6,630 bases of DNA, taken from positions 1 through 6,630 of the forward strand of contig CAZIVE010000139.1 of NCBI GenBank assembly GCA_964542435.1, written 5' to 3'. Numbering within the stretch: the first letter of the stretch is position 1; each line of letters starts with the position of its first letter. The notes under the pieces were generated by a model. The model was not told the DNA's origin. It saw only the letters and a program-made list of their open reading frames with translations, and ran no database searches. The position numbers and the translations under genes are program-made. Of the stretch, positions 1 through 6,242 are shown one piece after another. Source of the DNA: CAZIVE01 sp964542435 (lineage in GTDB: Bacteria; Bacteroidota; Bacteroidia; Bacteroidales; Tannerellaceae).

Positions 1-47
1 TCGGGAATCATGTAAAATGTTTAAAAGGGTAGTCCCGCGCATGGAAA

Positions 48-215
48 TCCATTTTACACGGTTGTAAAATCGAAATTCGTGGAGGAAAATCCATTTTGCA
101 CGGTTGTAAAATCGAAATTCGTGAAGGAAAAGTCATTTTACACGGTTGCAAAATCGAAATTCGTGGAGGAAAAGTCATTTTACAAGACTGTAAAGCCGAA
201 TTCCGTAGAGGGGAT
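48..215. repeat. Four tandem 42-bp units, each containing a dyad
   Basis: Four head-to-tail units of exactly 42 bp start at 48, 90, 132 and 174. Units 1-3 are nearly identical and unit 4 is degenerate. Each unit has a left arm ATTTTAC, a 6-nt centre (ACGGTT in units 1-3, AAGACT in unit 4) and a right arm GTAAAAT, at 51-70, 93-112, 135-154 and 177-196. A second short dyad follows (CGAAATTCG at 71-79, 113-121, 155-163; CGAATTCCG at 197-205), then a purine-rich stretch (GGAGGAAAA-like). The arms are perfect in unit 1; units 2 and 3 each carry one transition, at the same base pair but on opposite arms. A lone GTAAAAT at 12-18 may be the remnant of a further unit, but 1-47 is otherwise unlike the array. 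There are no spacers, so it is not CRISPR. No open frame of note lies here. Function is unknown; candidates are a multi-site protein-binding array or an intergenic palindromic repeat family. Confidence 0.9.
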
Positions 216-267
216 TCTTAAAAACGGTTTTTAGGCTGTTTCCCTACGCGGGAAAAGAGGCTAAGAA
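215..267. other. Cluster of nested inverted repeats
   Basis: Three inverted repeats lie within 53 bp. The outer pair is TTCTTA (215-220) with TAAGAA (262-267). The first inner one is TAAAAA-CGG-TTTTTA (219-233). The second is TTTCCC-TACGC-GGGAAA (239-255). The outer pair shares two bases with the first inner hairpin, so a folded form would be a small three-way junction with a 5-bp A/T arm. It lies directly against the last 42-bp unit and just beyond the terminator of the leftward gene. It could be a degraded mobile-element end, a structured RNA or chance; AT-rich arms of this length arise by chance fairly often. The remaining stretch, 268-284, shows nothing recognisable. Confidence 0.4.
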
Positions 268-284
268 CGAACGCAACACGCAAT

Positions 285-322
285 AAGAAAATAAAAAACG
301 GCCGTCTTTAGCAGGCGACCGT
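285..322 (-). terminator. Rho-independent terminator of the ABM lipoprotein gene
   Basis: Read on the minus strand, a GC-rich stem (arms at 316-322 and 298-304, ACGGTCG with CGGCCGT, one G-U pair, extended by two more pairs after a mismatch) is followed by a run of T interrupted by one A (about 297-285). It begins 24 bp downstream of the stop codon of the leftward gene. Confidence 0.8.
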
Positions 323-345
323 CTCATTTCCTTTATGCAATAGGA

Positions 346-762
346 TTAATACTGCATGATGTCAAGATCTTTTTCCAGCATCGGTTTGATGGTGTTGGCG
401 AAGTTCTGGAAGTGGCTTGAATTGGCATGAGCTTGGAAAGCTGCGTCATTTTTATACACTTCGAAGAAGAAGAAGGAAGTAGATTCCGTAGGCGACTGAT
501 AGAGATCATAGCTTACGTTGCCCGGTTCGGTGCGAGTGGAATCAATCAATCCTTGTGCGGCTTTCAGGAAGGCAGCTTCCTGGCCTTTCTTGAGGAAAAC
601 GCGGCAAGCGATTGTCTTTGTAGTAGGTTTAGCTACTGCGGTTGTGTCGGTTGCAGTTGAATCAGCAGCTGCTGCATTGTCGTTACTTGCTTTCTGGTTT
701 CCGCTGCATGACATCATGCAGATCATAACCAATGACATTAATAATACTGAAATCTTTTTCAT
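346..762 (-). CDS. ABM-domain (YgiN-like) lipoprotein
   Basis: This is a 138-residue protein with a lipoprotein signal: Met-Lys-Lys, a hydrophobic stretch (about 4-16) and a lipobox-like MMSC with the lipidated cysteine at 19. A low-complexity Ala/Thr/Asp/Asn linker (about 22-48) follows, then one antibiotic-biosynthesis-monooxygenase fold domain (about 49-130). ABM hallmarks are visible: EPGNVSYDLYQS (79-90), the FFFFEVY strand (97-103) and HANSSHFQNF (112-121). Known ABM members are small dimeric ferredoxin-like proteins, including cofactor-free quinol oxidases such as YgiN, but many are uncharacterised, so the reaction here is not established. Residues after the cysteine (SGNQK) lack the acidic export signal described for Bacteroidetes surface lipoproteins, so a periplasm-facing anchor is more likely. 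The start at 762 is preferred over an in-frame ATG at 798 because the signal peptide begins with it and the upstream ATG lies inside the likely promoter. The gene is monocistronic, divergent from gnd, with its own terminator. Confidence 0.85.
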   Translation of the reverse strand: MKKISVLLMSLVMICMMSCSGNQKASNDNAAAADSTATDTTAVAKPTTKTIACRVFLKKGQEAAFLKAAQGLIDSTRTEPGNVSYDLYQSPTESTSFFFFEVYKNDAAFQAHANSSHFQNFANTIKPMLEKDLDIMQY

Positions 763-795
763 ACACTCTATTTGTTTAATCGGTAAATACTGCCG

Positions 796-803
796 CAAAA
801 GTA
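796..803 (-). promoter_or_regulatory. Probable -7 element for the lipoprotein gene
   Basis: On the minus strand the sequence reads TACTTTTG, an exact match to the Bacteroidetes -7 consensus TAnnTTTG, 33 bp upstream of the chosen start at 762. No convincing -33 TTTG is found at the usual 19-21 bp spacing. A transcript would start near 789, which excludes the ATG at 798. Confidence 0.5.
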
Positions 804-907
804 TAGCAAATCTGCGTCTGTGGTTTCAGATTAACATAAATTATCTACGAGCGTTGACACTTTGTCTATTCTTCCCGATTAATGATCACTATTTCCTATT
901 TTTTCCT

Positions 908-938
908 CTTGGGTTCAAGAAGATAGCGAATATGATTG
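908..938 (+). promoter_or_regulatory. Candidate promoter for gnd-zwf-pgl
   Basis: CTTG at 908-911 and TATGATTG at 931-938 are separated by 19 bp. They match the Bacteroidetes -33 (TTTG) and -7 (TAnnTTTG) elements with one mismatch each. Transcription would start near 945, leaving a leader of about 45 nt. An 8-bp perfect palindrome, GAACGTTC (965-972), lies in that leader, but its significance is unknown. The rest of the 226-bp divergent spacer is AT-rich with no visible gene. The match is modest. Confidence 0.35.
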
Positions 939-988
939 TGGTATCGATTTTTTGTTTTAAATTCGAACGTTCATCAATTATAAAAAAT

Positions 989-2440
989 ATGAAGGCTGAG
1001 ATAGGATTAATTGGATTGGCAGTCATGGGCGAGAACCTGGCGCTGAATATGGAAAGTAAAGGATATACGGTTGCAGTTTACAATCGTACGGCTCCTGGAG
1101 AAGAGGGCGTCGTGGACCGTTTCATCAACGGACGCGGCAAGGGAAAACATTTCATCGGTTCTCATACCATCGAGGAACTTATGGAAGCCGTGGCAACACC
1201 CAGAAAGATCATGATGATGGTGAAATCCGGTTCGCCGGTGGATCAGCTTATTGAGCAGCTTCTGCCGTTTCTCGAGAAGGGTGATGTTGTGATTGATGGC
1301 GGCAACTCCGATTTTCACGACACGATGCGTCGTGTGAAATATCTGGAGGAAAAAGGTATTTACTTTATCGGATCGGGTATTTCCGGTGGCGAAGAGGGAG
1401 CGCTCCACGGACCTTCCATCATGCCGGGCGGAGCTGTCGAGGCTTGGCCTTTGATCAAGGGTATATTTCAGAACATCGCTGCCAAGCTGGACGACGGGAC
1501 TCCCTGCTGTGAATGGATAGGAGGAACCGGAGCGGGACATTTCGTGAAAACGGTGCATAACGGAATCGAATACGGCGACATGCAGCTCATTTCCGAATCG
1601 TATGCTTTGATGAAAAAGGGACTCGGCATGGACAATGTTTCTCTGTCGAAGGTCTTCGAGGAATGGAACCGCAGTGAACTCAACAGTTTCCTCATTCAGA
1701 TCACAGCCGAGATCTTCAGCCATCGCGAAGCAGACGGAAGTTTCCTGATCGATCATATATTAGATGTAGCGGGGCAAAAAGGAACAGGGAAATGGAGCGC
1801 GATTGCCGCCTTGGACGAGAGCGATCCGATGACGCTGATCACGGAAGCTGTCTTTGCCCGTTCGCTCTCTGCCTTGTATGACGACCGCAGGAAAGCTTCG
1901 TCGCTCTATTCGGAAGAGGTGACGGCTTTAGCAGATCTGACTGCTGATGAGGTACGTCAGGCTCTTTATGCTGCCAAGATCGTATCGTATGCACAAGGTT
2001 TTTCTCTGCTTCACCGTGCCTCGAACCATTATGGATGGAACTTGGATCTGGGAACGATTGCCCGCATCTGGCGCAATGGCTGCATCATTCGCTCTGTCTT
2101 TCTCCAGAAGATCACGGAAGCCTATGAGAAGAATCCAAAGCTGGAGAATCTGCTGTTCGACGATTTCTTCTCGGGAGAAATCAAGGCTGCTCTTCCAGCT
2201 TGGCGCAAGGTTGTAGCACAAGGTATGATGAGCGGCATCCCGATTCCCGCTATGAGTGCGGCTTTGTCTTATTTCGACGGATTGCGGACCGCCCATTCGT
2301 CAGCCAATCTGATACAGGCGCAGCGCGACTACTTCGGTGCTCATACTTATGAACGGACCGACAGCGAACGCGGCCGTTTTTATCACACCAACTGGACCGG
2401 GAAAGGTGGCGATACAGTTTCAGGAACCTATAATGCATAA
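989..2440 (+). CDS. gnd: 6-phosphogluconate dehydrogenase, decarboxylating
   Basis: Cytoplasmic enzyme of the oxidative pentose phosphate pathway: 6-phosphogluconate + NADP+ gives ribulose-5-phosphate, CO2 and NADPH. The 483-residue length is that of the long, dimeric form of the family. The N-terminal Rossmann domain (about 3-178) has GLIGLAVMGENLALN (6-20) and NRT (32-34), the place where the cofactor 2'-phosphate usually binds. IDGGNSD (102-108) and SGGEEGALHGPSIMPGG (132-148) are substrate-loop motifs. The helical C-terminal domain carries GAGHFVKTVHNGIEYGD (181-197) with the expected catalytic Lys187 and Glu194. The family signature LDVAGQKGTGKW is at 258-269. The tail YFDGLRTAHSSANLIQAQRD (428-447) and RGRFYHTNW (461-469) are also typical. 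The start at 989 gives the normal N-terminus; the open frame extends upstream to 518, but only through intergenic and antisense sequence. It is the first gene of the operon, 17 bp before zwf. Confidence 0.97.
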   Translation: MKAEIGLIGLAVMGENLALNMESKGYTVAVYNRTAPGEEGVVDRFINGRGKGKHFIGSHTIEELMEAVATPRKIMMMVKSGSPVDQLIEQLLPFLEKGDVVIDGGNSDFHDTMRRVKYLEEKGIYFIGSGISGGEEGALHGPSIMPGGAVEAWPLIKGIFQNIAAKLDDGTPCCEWIGGTGAGHFVKTVHNGIEYGDMQLISESYALMKKGLGMDNVSLSKVFEEWNRSELNSFLIQITAEIFSHREADGSFLIDHILDVAGQKGTGKWSAIAALDESDPMTLITEAVFARSLSALYDDRRKASSLYSEEVTALADLTADEVRQALYAAKIVSYAQGFSLLHRASNHYGWNLDLGTIARIWRNGCIIRSVFLQKITEAYEKNPKLENLLFDDFFSGEIKAALPAWRKVVAQGMMSGIPIPAMSAALSYFDGLRTAHSSANLIQAQRDYFGAHTYERTDSERGRFYHTNWTGKGGDTVSGTYNA

Positions 2441-2442
2441 AG

Positions 2443-2449
2443 AAGGAGG
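2443..2449 (+). promoter_or_regulatory. Strong Shine-Dalgarno site for zwf
   Basis: AAGGAGG lies 8 bp before the zwf ATG and inside the 17-bp gnd-zwf gap. It is nearly a full anti-SD match, which is unusual in this group, where starts generally lack one; gnd and both esterase genes here have none. It fixes the zwf start and suggests efficient internal initiation on the operon mRNA. Confidence 0.75.
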
Positions 2450-2457
2450 GCTATTCC

Positions 2458-3927
2458 ATGGACAAGACAACCAATCAATTGCTTATCATTTTCGGAGCGT
2501 CGGGTGATCTGACCGCTCGCAAACTGCTCCCGTCGTTGTTCGAACTGCATCTCAAGAAGCTGCTTCCGGAGCGATTTGCCATTTTAGGCGCCGCTCGAAC
2601 CGACTTTACAGACGATGAGTTTCGGAAACAAACGGAAGTCCATCTTCTTGAAGCGTTCAGAGGAAAACCGGAGAAGGCGGATCAGATCCCGTCGTTCTTA
2701 CGGCTGATCTATTACGTGGCTTTTGATTCGACTGTATCGGAGGAATATGGTAAGCTGAAGGAGAAGATAGAGTATCTTCAGAGGGAACAGCAGCTGGGCG
2801 ACCGCATCATCTTTTATCTCGCAACGCCGCCCGTGATGTATGAACGGATTCCGACTTTCCTTCAAGACAACGGATTGAACCTGGCAAAGACCGACGAAGG
2901 ATGGCGGCGTATCATTGTGGAGAAACCTTTCGGGACAAGTCTTGCAACGGCGCAACATCTCAATCGTCATCTTTCTAGTATCTTCAAAGAGAAGGAAATC
3001 TATCGCATCGATCATTATCTGGGGAAAGAGACAGTGCAGAATATCCTTGTGCTCCGCTTCTCGAATGGGATCTTCGAACCTCTCTGGAACCGTAACTATA
3101 TTGATTCTATCGAGATCAGTGCCACGGAAACGCTGGGCGTAGAGAAACGAGGCAAATACTACGATGGAGCGGGAGCGTTGCGCGATATGATACAGAACCA
3201 TCTGATGCAGCTCATGGCTTTTACGGCCATGGAATCACCCTCTTCCTTCGATCCCGAGCCGATTCGTGACGAGATTGTGAAGGTGTTCCGTTCATTGCAC
3301 GTCTATTCTTCTGATGACATGGACGATCTGATCGTACGTGGTCAATACCAAGGCTATCGCGAAGAGCCGAACGTGTCGCCGACTTCTCATACCGAGACGT
3401 ATGTAGCACTCAAGATGACTATTGAAAACTGGCGATGGAGTGGCGTTCCCTTCTTCCTCTTTACGGGAAAGAAGTTGCCCGAGAAAACTTCGGAGATTGT
3501 CGTGAACTTCAAGAATACGCCGCATCAACTTTTCGTGGGACAATGTTCCGGCACCTCTTGTAACAAATTGACCATCCGCATTCAGCCCGATGAGAGCATC
3601 TCTCTGAAGTTTGGTCTGAAAGTTCCGGGAGCCGGATTTGCCGTTCGTCAGGTGGGAATGGACTTCCGCTATGATTCTTTGTCACCTGAAGCTTTGCCTG
3701 AAGCGTATGAACGTCTGTTGCTGGATGCCATGCTGGGTGATTCCACTCTTTATGCACGAAGCGACGCATTAGAGGCAAGCTGGCGCATCATCGATCCGAT
3801 CCTGCAGCATTGGCAGGAAGAGGGATCGAAGAATCTCTTTTACTATGAGCCGGGAGAGAACGGCCCAAAAGAACGGGTTCAGCTGAAGCTTCCCGAGGTT
3901 TGTTTTGCATGTCAGAGAAACAAATAG
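2458..3927 (+). CDS. zwf: Glucose-6-phosphate 1-dehydrogenase
   Basis: Catalyses the first, committed step of the oxidative pentose phosphate pathway: glucose-6-phosphate + NADP+ gives 6-phosphoglucono-1,5-lactone and NADPH. The 489 residues are typical for the bacterial family. The N-terminal nucleotide-binding domain (about 8-188) opens with IFGASGDLTARKLLPSLF (11-28), the GASGDL dinucleotide motif. EKPFG is at 155-159. The substrate signature RIDHYLGKE is at 183-191, with the Asp-His pair at 185-186 and Lys190. The C-terminal domain (about 195-480) has RDMIQNHLMQ (242-251), whose His248 matches the general base of characterised enzymes. It ends with YERLLLDAMLGDSTLYARSD, as usual. The strong Shine-Dalgarno site supports the start. 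The last 19 bp overlap the start of pgl in another frame. The cytoplasmic location follows from the absence of a signal peptide. Cofactor preference (NADP versus NAD) cannot be fixed by eye. Confidence 0.97.
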   Translation: MDKTTNQLLIIFGASGDLTARKLLPSLFELHLKKLLPERFAILGAARTDFTDDEFRKQTEVHLLEAFRGKPEKADQIPSFLRLIYYVAFDSTVSEEYGKLKEKIEYLQREQQLGDRIIFYLATPPVMYERIPTFLQDNGLNLAKTDEGWRRIIVEKPFGTSLATAQHLNRHLSSIFKEKEIYRIDHYLGKETVQNILVLRFSNGIFEPLWNRNYIDSIEISATETLGVEKRGKYYDGAGALRDMIQNHLMQLMAFTAMESPSSFDPEPIRDEIVKVFRSLHVYSSDDMDDLIVRGQYQGYREEPNVSPTSHTETYVALKMTIENWRWSGVPFFLFTGKKLPEKTSEIVVNFKNTPHQLFVGQCSGTSCNKLTIRIQPDESISLKFGLKVPGAGFAVRQVGMDFRYDSLSPEALPEAYERLLLDAMLGDSTLYARSDALEASWRIIDPILQHWQEEGSKNLFYYEPGENGPKERVQLKLPEVCFACQRNK

Positions 3928-4637
3928 ATTACGCTATGGAACTGAAAAACTATTTTACATCCATGAATGCGCTTCGCGTCATGACTGACGATCTGATAAG
4001 CGCTATCCAAGCCCAGAAGAAGGAGCGGAGTTTTCATCTGGCTCTTTCAGGAGGAGGCACAGCCAAGCAGATGTTCGCTCTTTGGACGACCGAATATCGC
4101 GATCGGATTCCCTGGTCGAGAATCCGTTTCCATTGGGTTGACGAACGGTGTGTTCGGCCGGATGACAATGAGAGCAACTTCGGTCATGCGCGTCGTCAGC
4201 TTTTCGATCCCATGCATATAGCCAATGAACAGATTTTCCGGATACATGGTGAAGACGATCCCCAGCAGGAGGCTTTGCGCTATGAGCGCGAGGTGGCCGT
4301 ACTTCCATGCAGAAATGGAATGGCTCACTTTGATGCGGTCATCCTCGGCGTCGGGCCTGATCTGCATACGGCCTCGATCTTCCCATCCACGAAGAATTTG
4401 CTTACCGACCAAAGGCTTTATGCCGTCTCAAGACACCCCGAAAGCGGACAGTGGAGAATCACGATGACAGGTCCGTTTATATTGAATTCCACGCCTCTCT
4501 TTGTCCCTATTTTGGGAAAAGACAAAAGAGATGTGGTTCGTAGACTTCGTGAAGGTTATTCGGCAGACAATGATTTTCCCGCCACCTATATCTTGAGCAA
4601 GGCTGAACGGGCAACCGTGTACGCATCAGAACTCTGA
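3909..4637 (+). CDS. pgl: 6-phosphogluconolactonase
   Basis: Hydrolyses 6-phosphogluconolactone to 6-phosphogluconate, linking Zwf to Gnd. The 242-residue protein belongs to the glucosamine-6-phosphate isomerase/6-phosphogluconolactonase (SugP isomerase, DevB-type) family. Visible motifs are the phosphate-binding LALSGGGTAKQMF (44-56), the family segment WVDERCVRPDDNESNFGHAR (76-95) and LGVGPDLHTASIFP (146-159). The latter corresponds to the usual G-x-G-x-DGH-TASLFP loop; the catalytic-region His153 is kept, but the Gly before it is Leu152. The C-terminal part, WRITMTGPFILNSTPLFVPILGKDK (182-206), is also as expected. The start ATG at 3909 overlaps zwf by 19 bp and has GAGG 10 bp upstream. 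A TTG at 3900 and an ATG at 3936 (8 bp after the zwf stop) are alternatives. No clear terminator follows the stop codon. Function is supported by both sequence and operon context. Confidence 0.93.
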   Translation: MSEKQIDYAMELKNYFTSMNALRVMTDDLISAIQAQKKERSFHLALSGGGTAKQMFALWTTEYRDRIPWSRIRFHWVDERCVRPDDNESNFGHARRQLFDPMHIANEQIFRIHGEDDPQQEALRYEREVAVLPCRNGMAHFDAVILGVGPDLHTASIFPSTKNLLTDQRLYAVSRHPESGQWRITMTGPFILNSTPLFVPILGKDKRDVVRRLREGYSADNDFPATYILSKAERATVYASEL

Positions 4638-4651
4638 GAAGTGTATCATGG

Positions 4652-4682
4652 TTCGTTCATTCAGATATAATAATTACCTTTG
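4652..4682 (+). promoter_or_regulatory. Promoter of the first carboxylesterase gene
   Basis: TACCTTTG at 4675-4682 is an exact match to the Bacteroidetes -7 consensus TAnnTTTG. TTCG at 4652-4655, 19 bp upstream, is a one-mismatch -33 element. Transcription would start near 4689, giving a leader of about 43 nt. This separates the esterase from the pgl operon, although no terminator is visible between them and read-through is possible. Confidence 0.6.
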
Positions 4683-4731
4683 TGACGAGTAAAAGATTGA
4701 TTAAACGTGTAATTGTAATTAAATACGACCA

Positions 4732-6114
4732 ATGAAAAACAAATTGATTCTGACAATGATGGCAGCTTTGACAACTGCTTTCTGCTTCGCCGCAAATCCT
4801 GTGCTTCAGGTTACAGGCGGTAAAGTCCAAGGTGTGAATTCCACAACTAAGGGCGTGATCATTTACAAAGGTATTCCTTTTGCTGCACCTCCGACGGGCG
4901 ATCTGCGCTGGAAGGCTCCGCAGGATGTTCTTCCGTGGCAAGGCATCAAGGTGGCAGATCATTTCGGTCCGGCTGCCATGCAGTCTGCACGTGATCATGA
5001 ACATCGTACGCAGATAAAGAACTTCGGCGATGTGGATTATGTGAAAGAGTTTTATGAAGCCGGAGATCCTCAGTTCAGTGAAGATTGTCTCTACTTGAAT
5101 GTATGGCAACCCGCAAAAGCCAAAAAGGGTGATAAGCTTCCGGTGGCTTTTTGGATTCATGGCGGTGCATTTATGGGCGGGTTCGGTTATGAGACCGAAT
5201 TCGGTGGTGATGCGTATGCACAGAAAGGTGTGATTCTTGTCACAATCAACTATCGTCTGGGAATCCTCGGTTTTCTGGCACATCCTGAACTGACAGCTGA
5301 GAGTTCCAATCATGTATCGGGCAACTATGGTCTGCTGGATCAGATCAAGGCTTTGAAATGGGTTCGCGATAATATCGCGCAGTTCGGCGGCGATCCTGAC
5401 AATATTACCATTTTCGGACAGAGTGCCGGCGCTATGAGTGTCCGTGATCTGCTCTGTTCACCTCTGACGAAAGGAATGATTGCACGAGCTATTATTCAGA
5501 GCGGTGGCGGATTGAGCATGGGCAGAAATATGGGTGTGACGAAGCTTTCCGATTATGAAGCTTTGGGCAAGAAGATCTTCGGTGACAAATCTCTTCAGGA
5601 GATGCGCGCCATGAGTTATCAGGAACTTCAGACTGTCTTTATGAAATATTGTTCCGACAACAAGACGTTCCTGATGCTTTCACCAATCGAGGACAATTAT
5701 TCCATGATCGGCGATCTTGAGTCTGGAATTGCCAATCGTACCATTCCCAATATTCCCTACATGGTTGGCTGCACACGCGACGACATGTCTTTCGCACGAA
5801 TGGGTGAGAACTTTACCAATATCTCTTCTTCATTGGTAAAGAACGGTTATAAGCCCGCTTATATCTATGAGTTTTATCGCCGTCTTCCCGGTGATGGAGC
5901 CGGAGCTTTCCACTCTTCCGAACTTTGGTATATGTTCGGAACGCTGAAGAACTGCTGGCGTCCGATGACTCCCGCTGATTATAAATTAAGCGAAAAGATG
6001 GTGACTTACTGGACCAATTTCATGAAGGCCGGTAATCCGAATGGAAAAGGTCTTACAACGTGGAAGCCTTGCACCAACGGCGCAAGCGACGTGATGCGTT
6101 TGGATATTGAGTAA
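4732..6114 (+). CDS. Secreted type-B carboxylesterase, complete copy
   Basis: 460-residue alpha/beta-hydrolase of the carboxylesterase type-B family, which cleaves carboxylic esters. The substrate is unknown. An N-terminal signal peptide (1-20, cleavage likely after AFCFA) points to export to the periplasm or beyond; no lipobox is present. Both family signatures are intact: EDCLYLNVWQP (117-127) and the serine signature FGGDPDNITIFGQSAG (218-233) with nucleophile Ser231. The oxyanion-hole motif HGGAF is at 143-147. The probable catalytic His394 lies in GAFHSSELWYMFG (391-403). The acid position falls in GCTRDDMSF (346-354), most likely Asp351, where classical members have Glu. The protein is somewhat shorter than many relatives (about 500 or more residues), but all core motifs are present. 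The start has an A-rich, SD-less leader typical of the group. It has its own promoter and a strong terminator, and is followed by a tandem paralogue. Acetyl-xylan, feruloyl or other polysaccharide-ester activity is possible but not shown by the sequence. Confidence 0.93.
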   Translation: MKNKLILTMMAALTTAFCFAANPVLQVTGGKVQGVNSTTKGVIIYKGIPFAAPPTGDLRWKAPQDVLPWQGIKVADHFGPAAMQSARDHEHRTQIKNFGDVDYVKEFYEAGDPQFSEDCLYLNVWQPAKAKKGDKLPVAFWIHGGAFMGGFGYETEFGGDAYAQKGVILVTINYRLGILGFLAHPELTAESSNHVSGNYGLLDQIKALKWVRDNIAQFGGDPDNITIFGQSAGAMSVRDLLCSPLTKGMIARAIIQSGGGLSMGRNMGVTKLSDYEALGKKIFGDKSLQEMRAMSYQELQTVFMKYCSDNKTFLMLSPIEDNYSMIGDLESGIANRTIPNIPYMVGCTRDDMSFARMGENFTNISSSLVKNGYKPAYIYEFYRRLPGDGAGAFHSSELWYMFGTLKNCWRPMTPADYKLSEKMVTYWTNFMKAGNPNGKGLTTWKPCTNGASDVMRLDIE

Positions 6115-6131
6115 GCAATGATGATATAAAG

Positions 6132-6160
6132 AAAAAGGCGGGCGAGATGTCCGCCTTTTT
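6132..6160 (+). terminator. Strong rho-independent terminator
   Basis: A 12-bp stem (6132-6143 with 6149-6160: AAAAAGGCGGGC and GTCCGCCTTTTT, one G-U pair) closes a 5-nt loop, GAGAT. The T run is part of the 3' arm. It starts 17 bp after the stop codon of the first esterase. The A run on the 5' side means it could also act on the minus strand, but no gene converges here. Confidence 0.9.
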
Positions 6161-6208
6161 CATGCAATAAACTCCTCTTCGAATATTACAATTCATTGCG
6201 TTTGTTAC

Positions 6209-6216
6209 TACTTTTA
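6209..6216 (+). promoter_or_regulatory. Possible -7 element of the second carboxylesterase gene
   Basis: TACTTTTA matches TAnnTTTG except for the last base and sits 26 bp before the ATG at 6243. No convincing -33 element is seen at 19-21 bp. It is placed after the terminator, as expected if the second esterase is transcribed separately. Weak evidence. Confidence 0.3.
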
Positions 6217-6242
6217 CGTCAAAATATAGTAAAACGGTCGAG

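Noticed and set aside
1..47. Terminator or further repeat unit at the left edge
   Set aside because: CGGGA (2-6) and TCCCG (33-37) could pair, and GTAAAAT occurs at 12-18, but the loop is long, no T run follows, and the rest does not match the 42-bp unit.
48..215. CRISPR array
   Set aside because: The 42-bp units follow each other directly with no unique spacers, and no cas genes are present.
763..798. Longer lipoprotein start at 798
   Set aside because: It would put 12 extra residues before a standard signal peptide, and the codon overlaps the likely -7 promoter element.
965..972. GAACGTTC palindrome as an operator
   Set aside because: A single 8-bp palindrome is too common to call, and no second copy was noticed nearby.
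518..988. N-terminal extension of the gnd reading frame
   Set aside because: The frame stays open by chance through the antisense of the lipoprotein gene and the AT-rich spacer. Known Gnd proteins start at the Met encoded at 989.
1007..1756. 249-codon minus-strand open frame
   Set aside because: Lies wholly antisense to gnd, resembles no known family, and is explained by codon bias of the real gene.
3900..3908. TTG start for pgl
   Set aside because: It adds only three residues ahead of an ATG with better spacing from GAGG.
4657..5313. 218-codon minus-strand open frame; a similar one at 6258-6620
   Set aside because: Both are antisense to the two esterase copies. Their mutual similarity only reflects the duplication.
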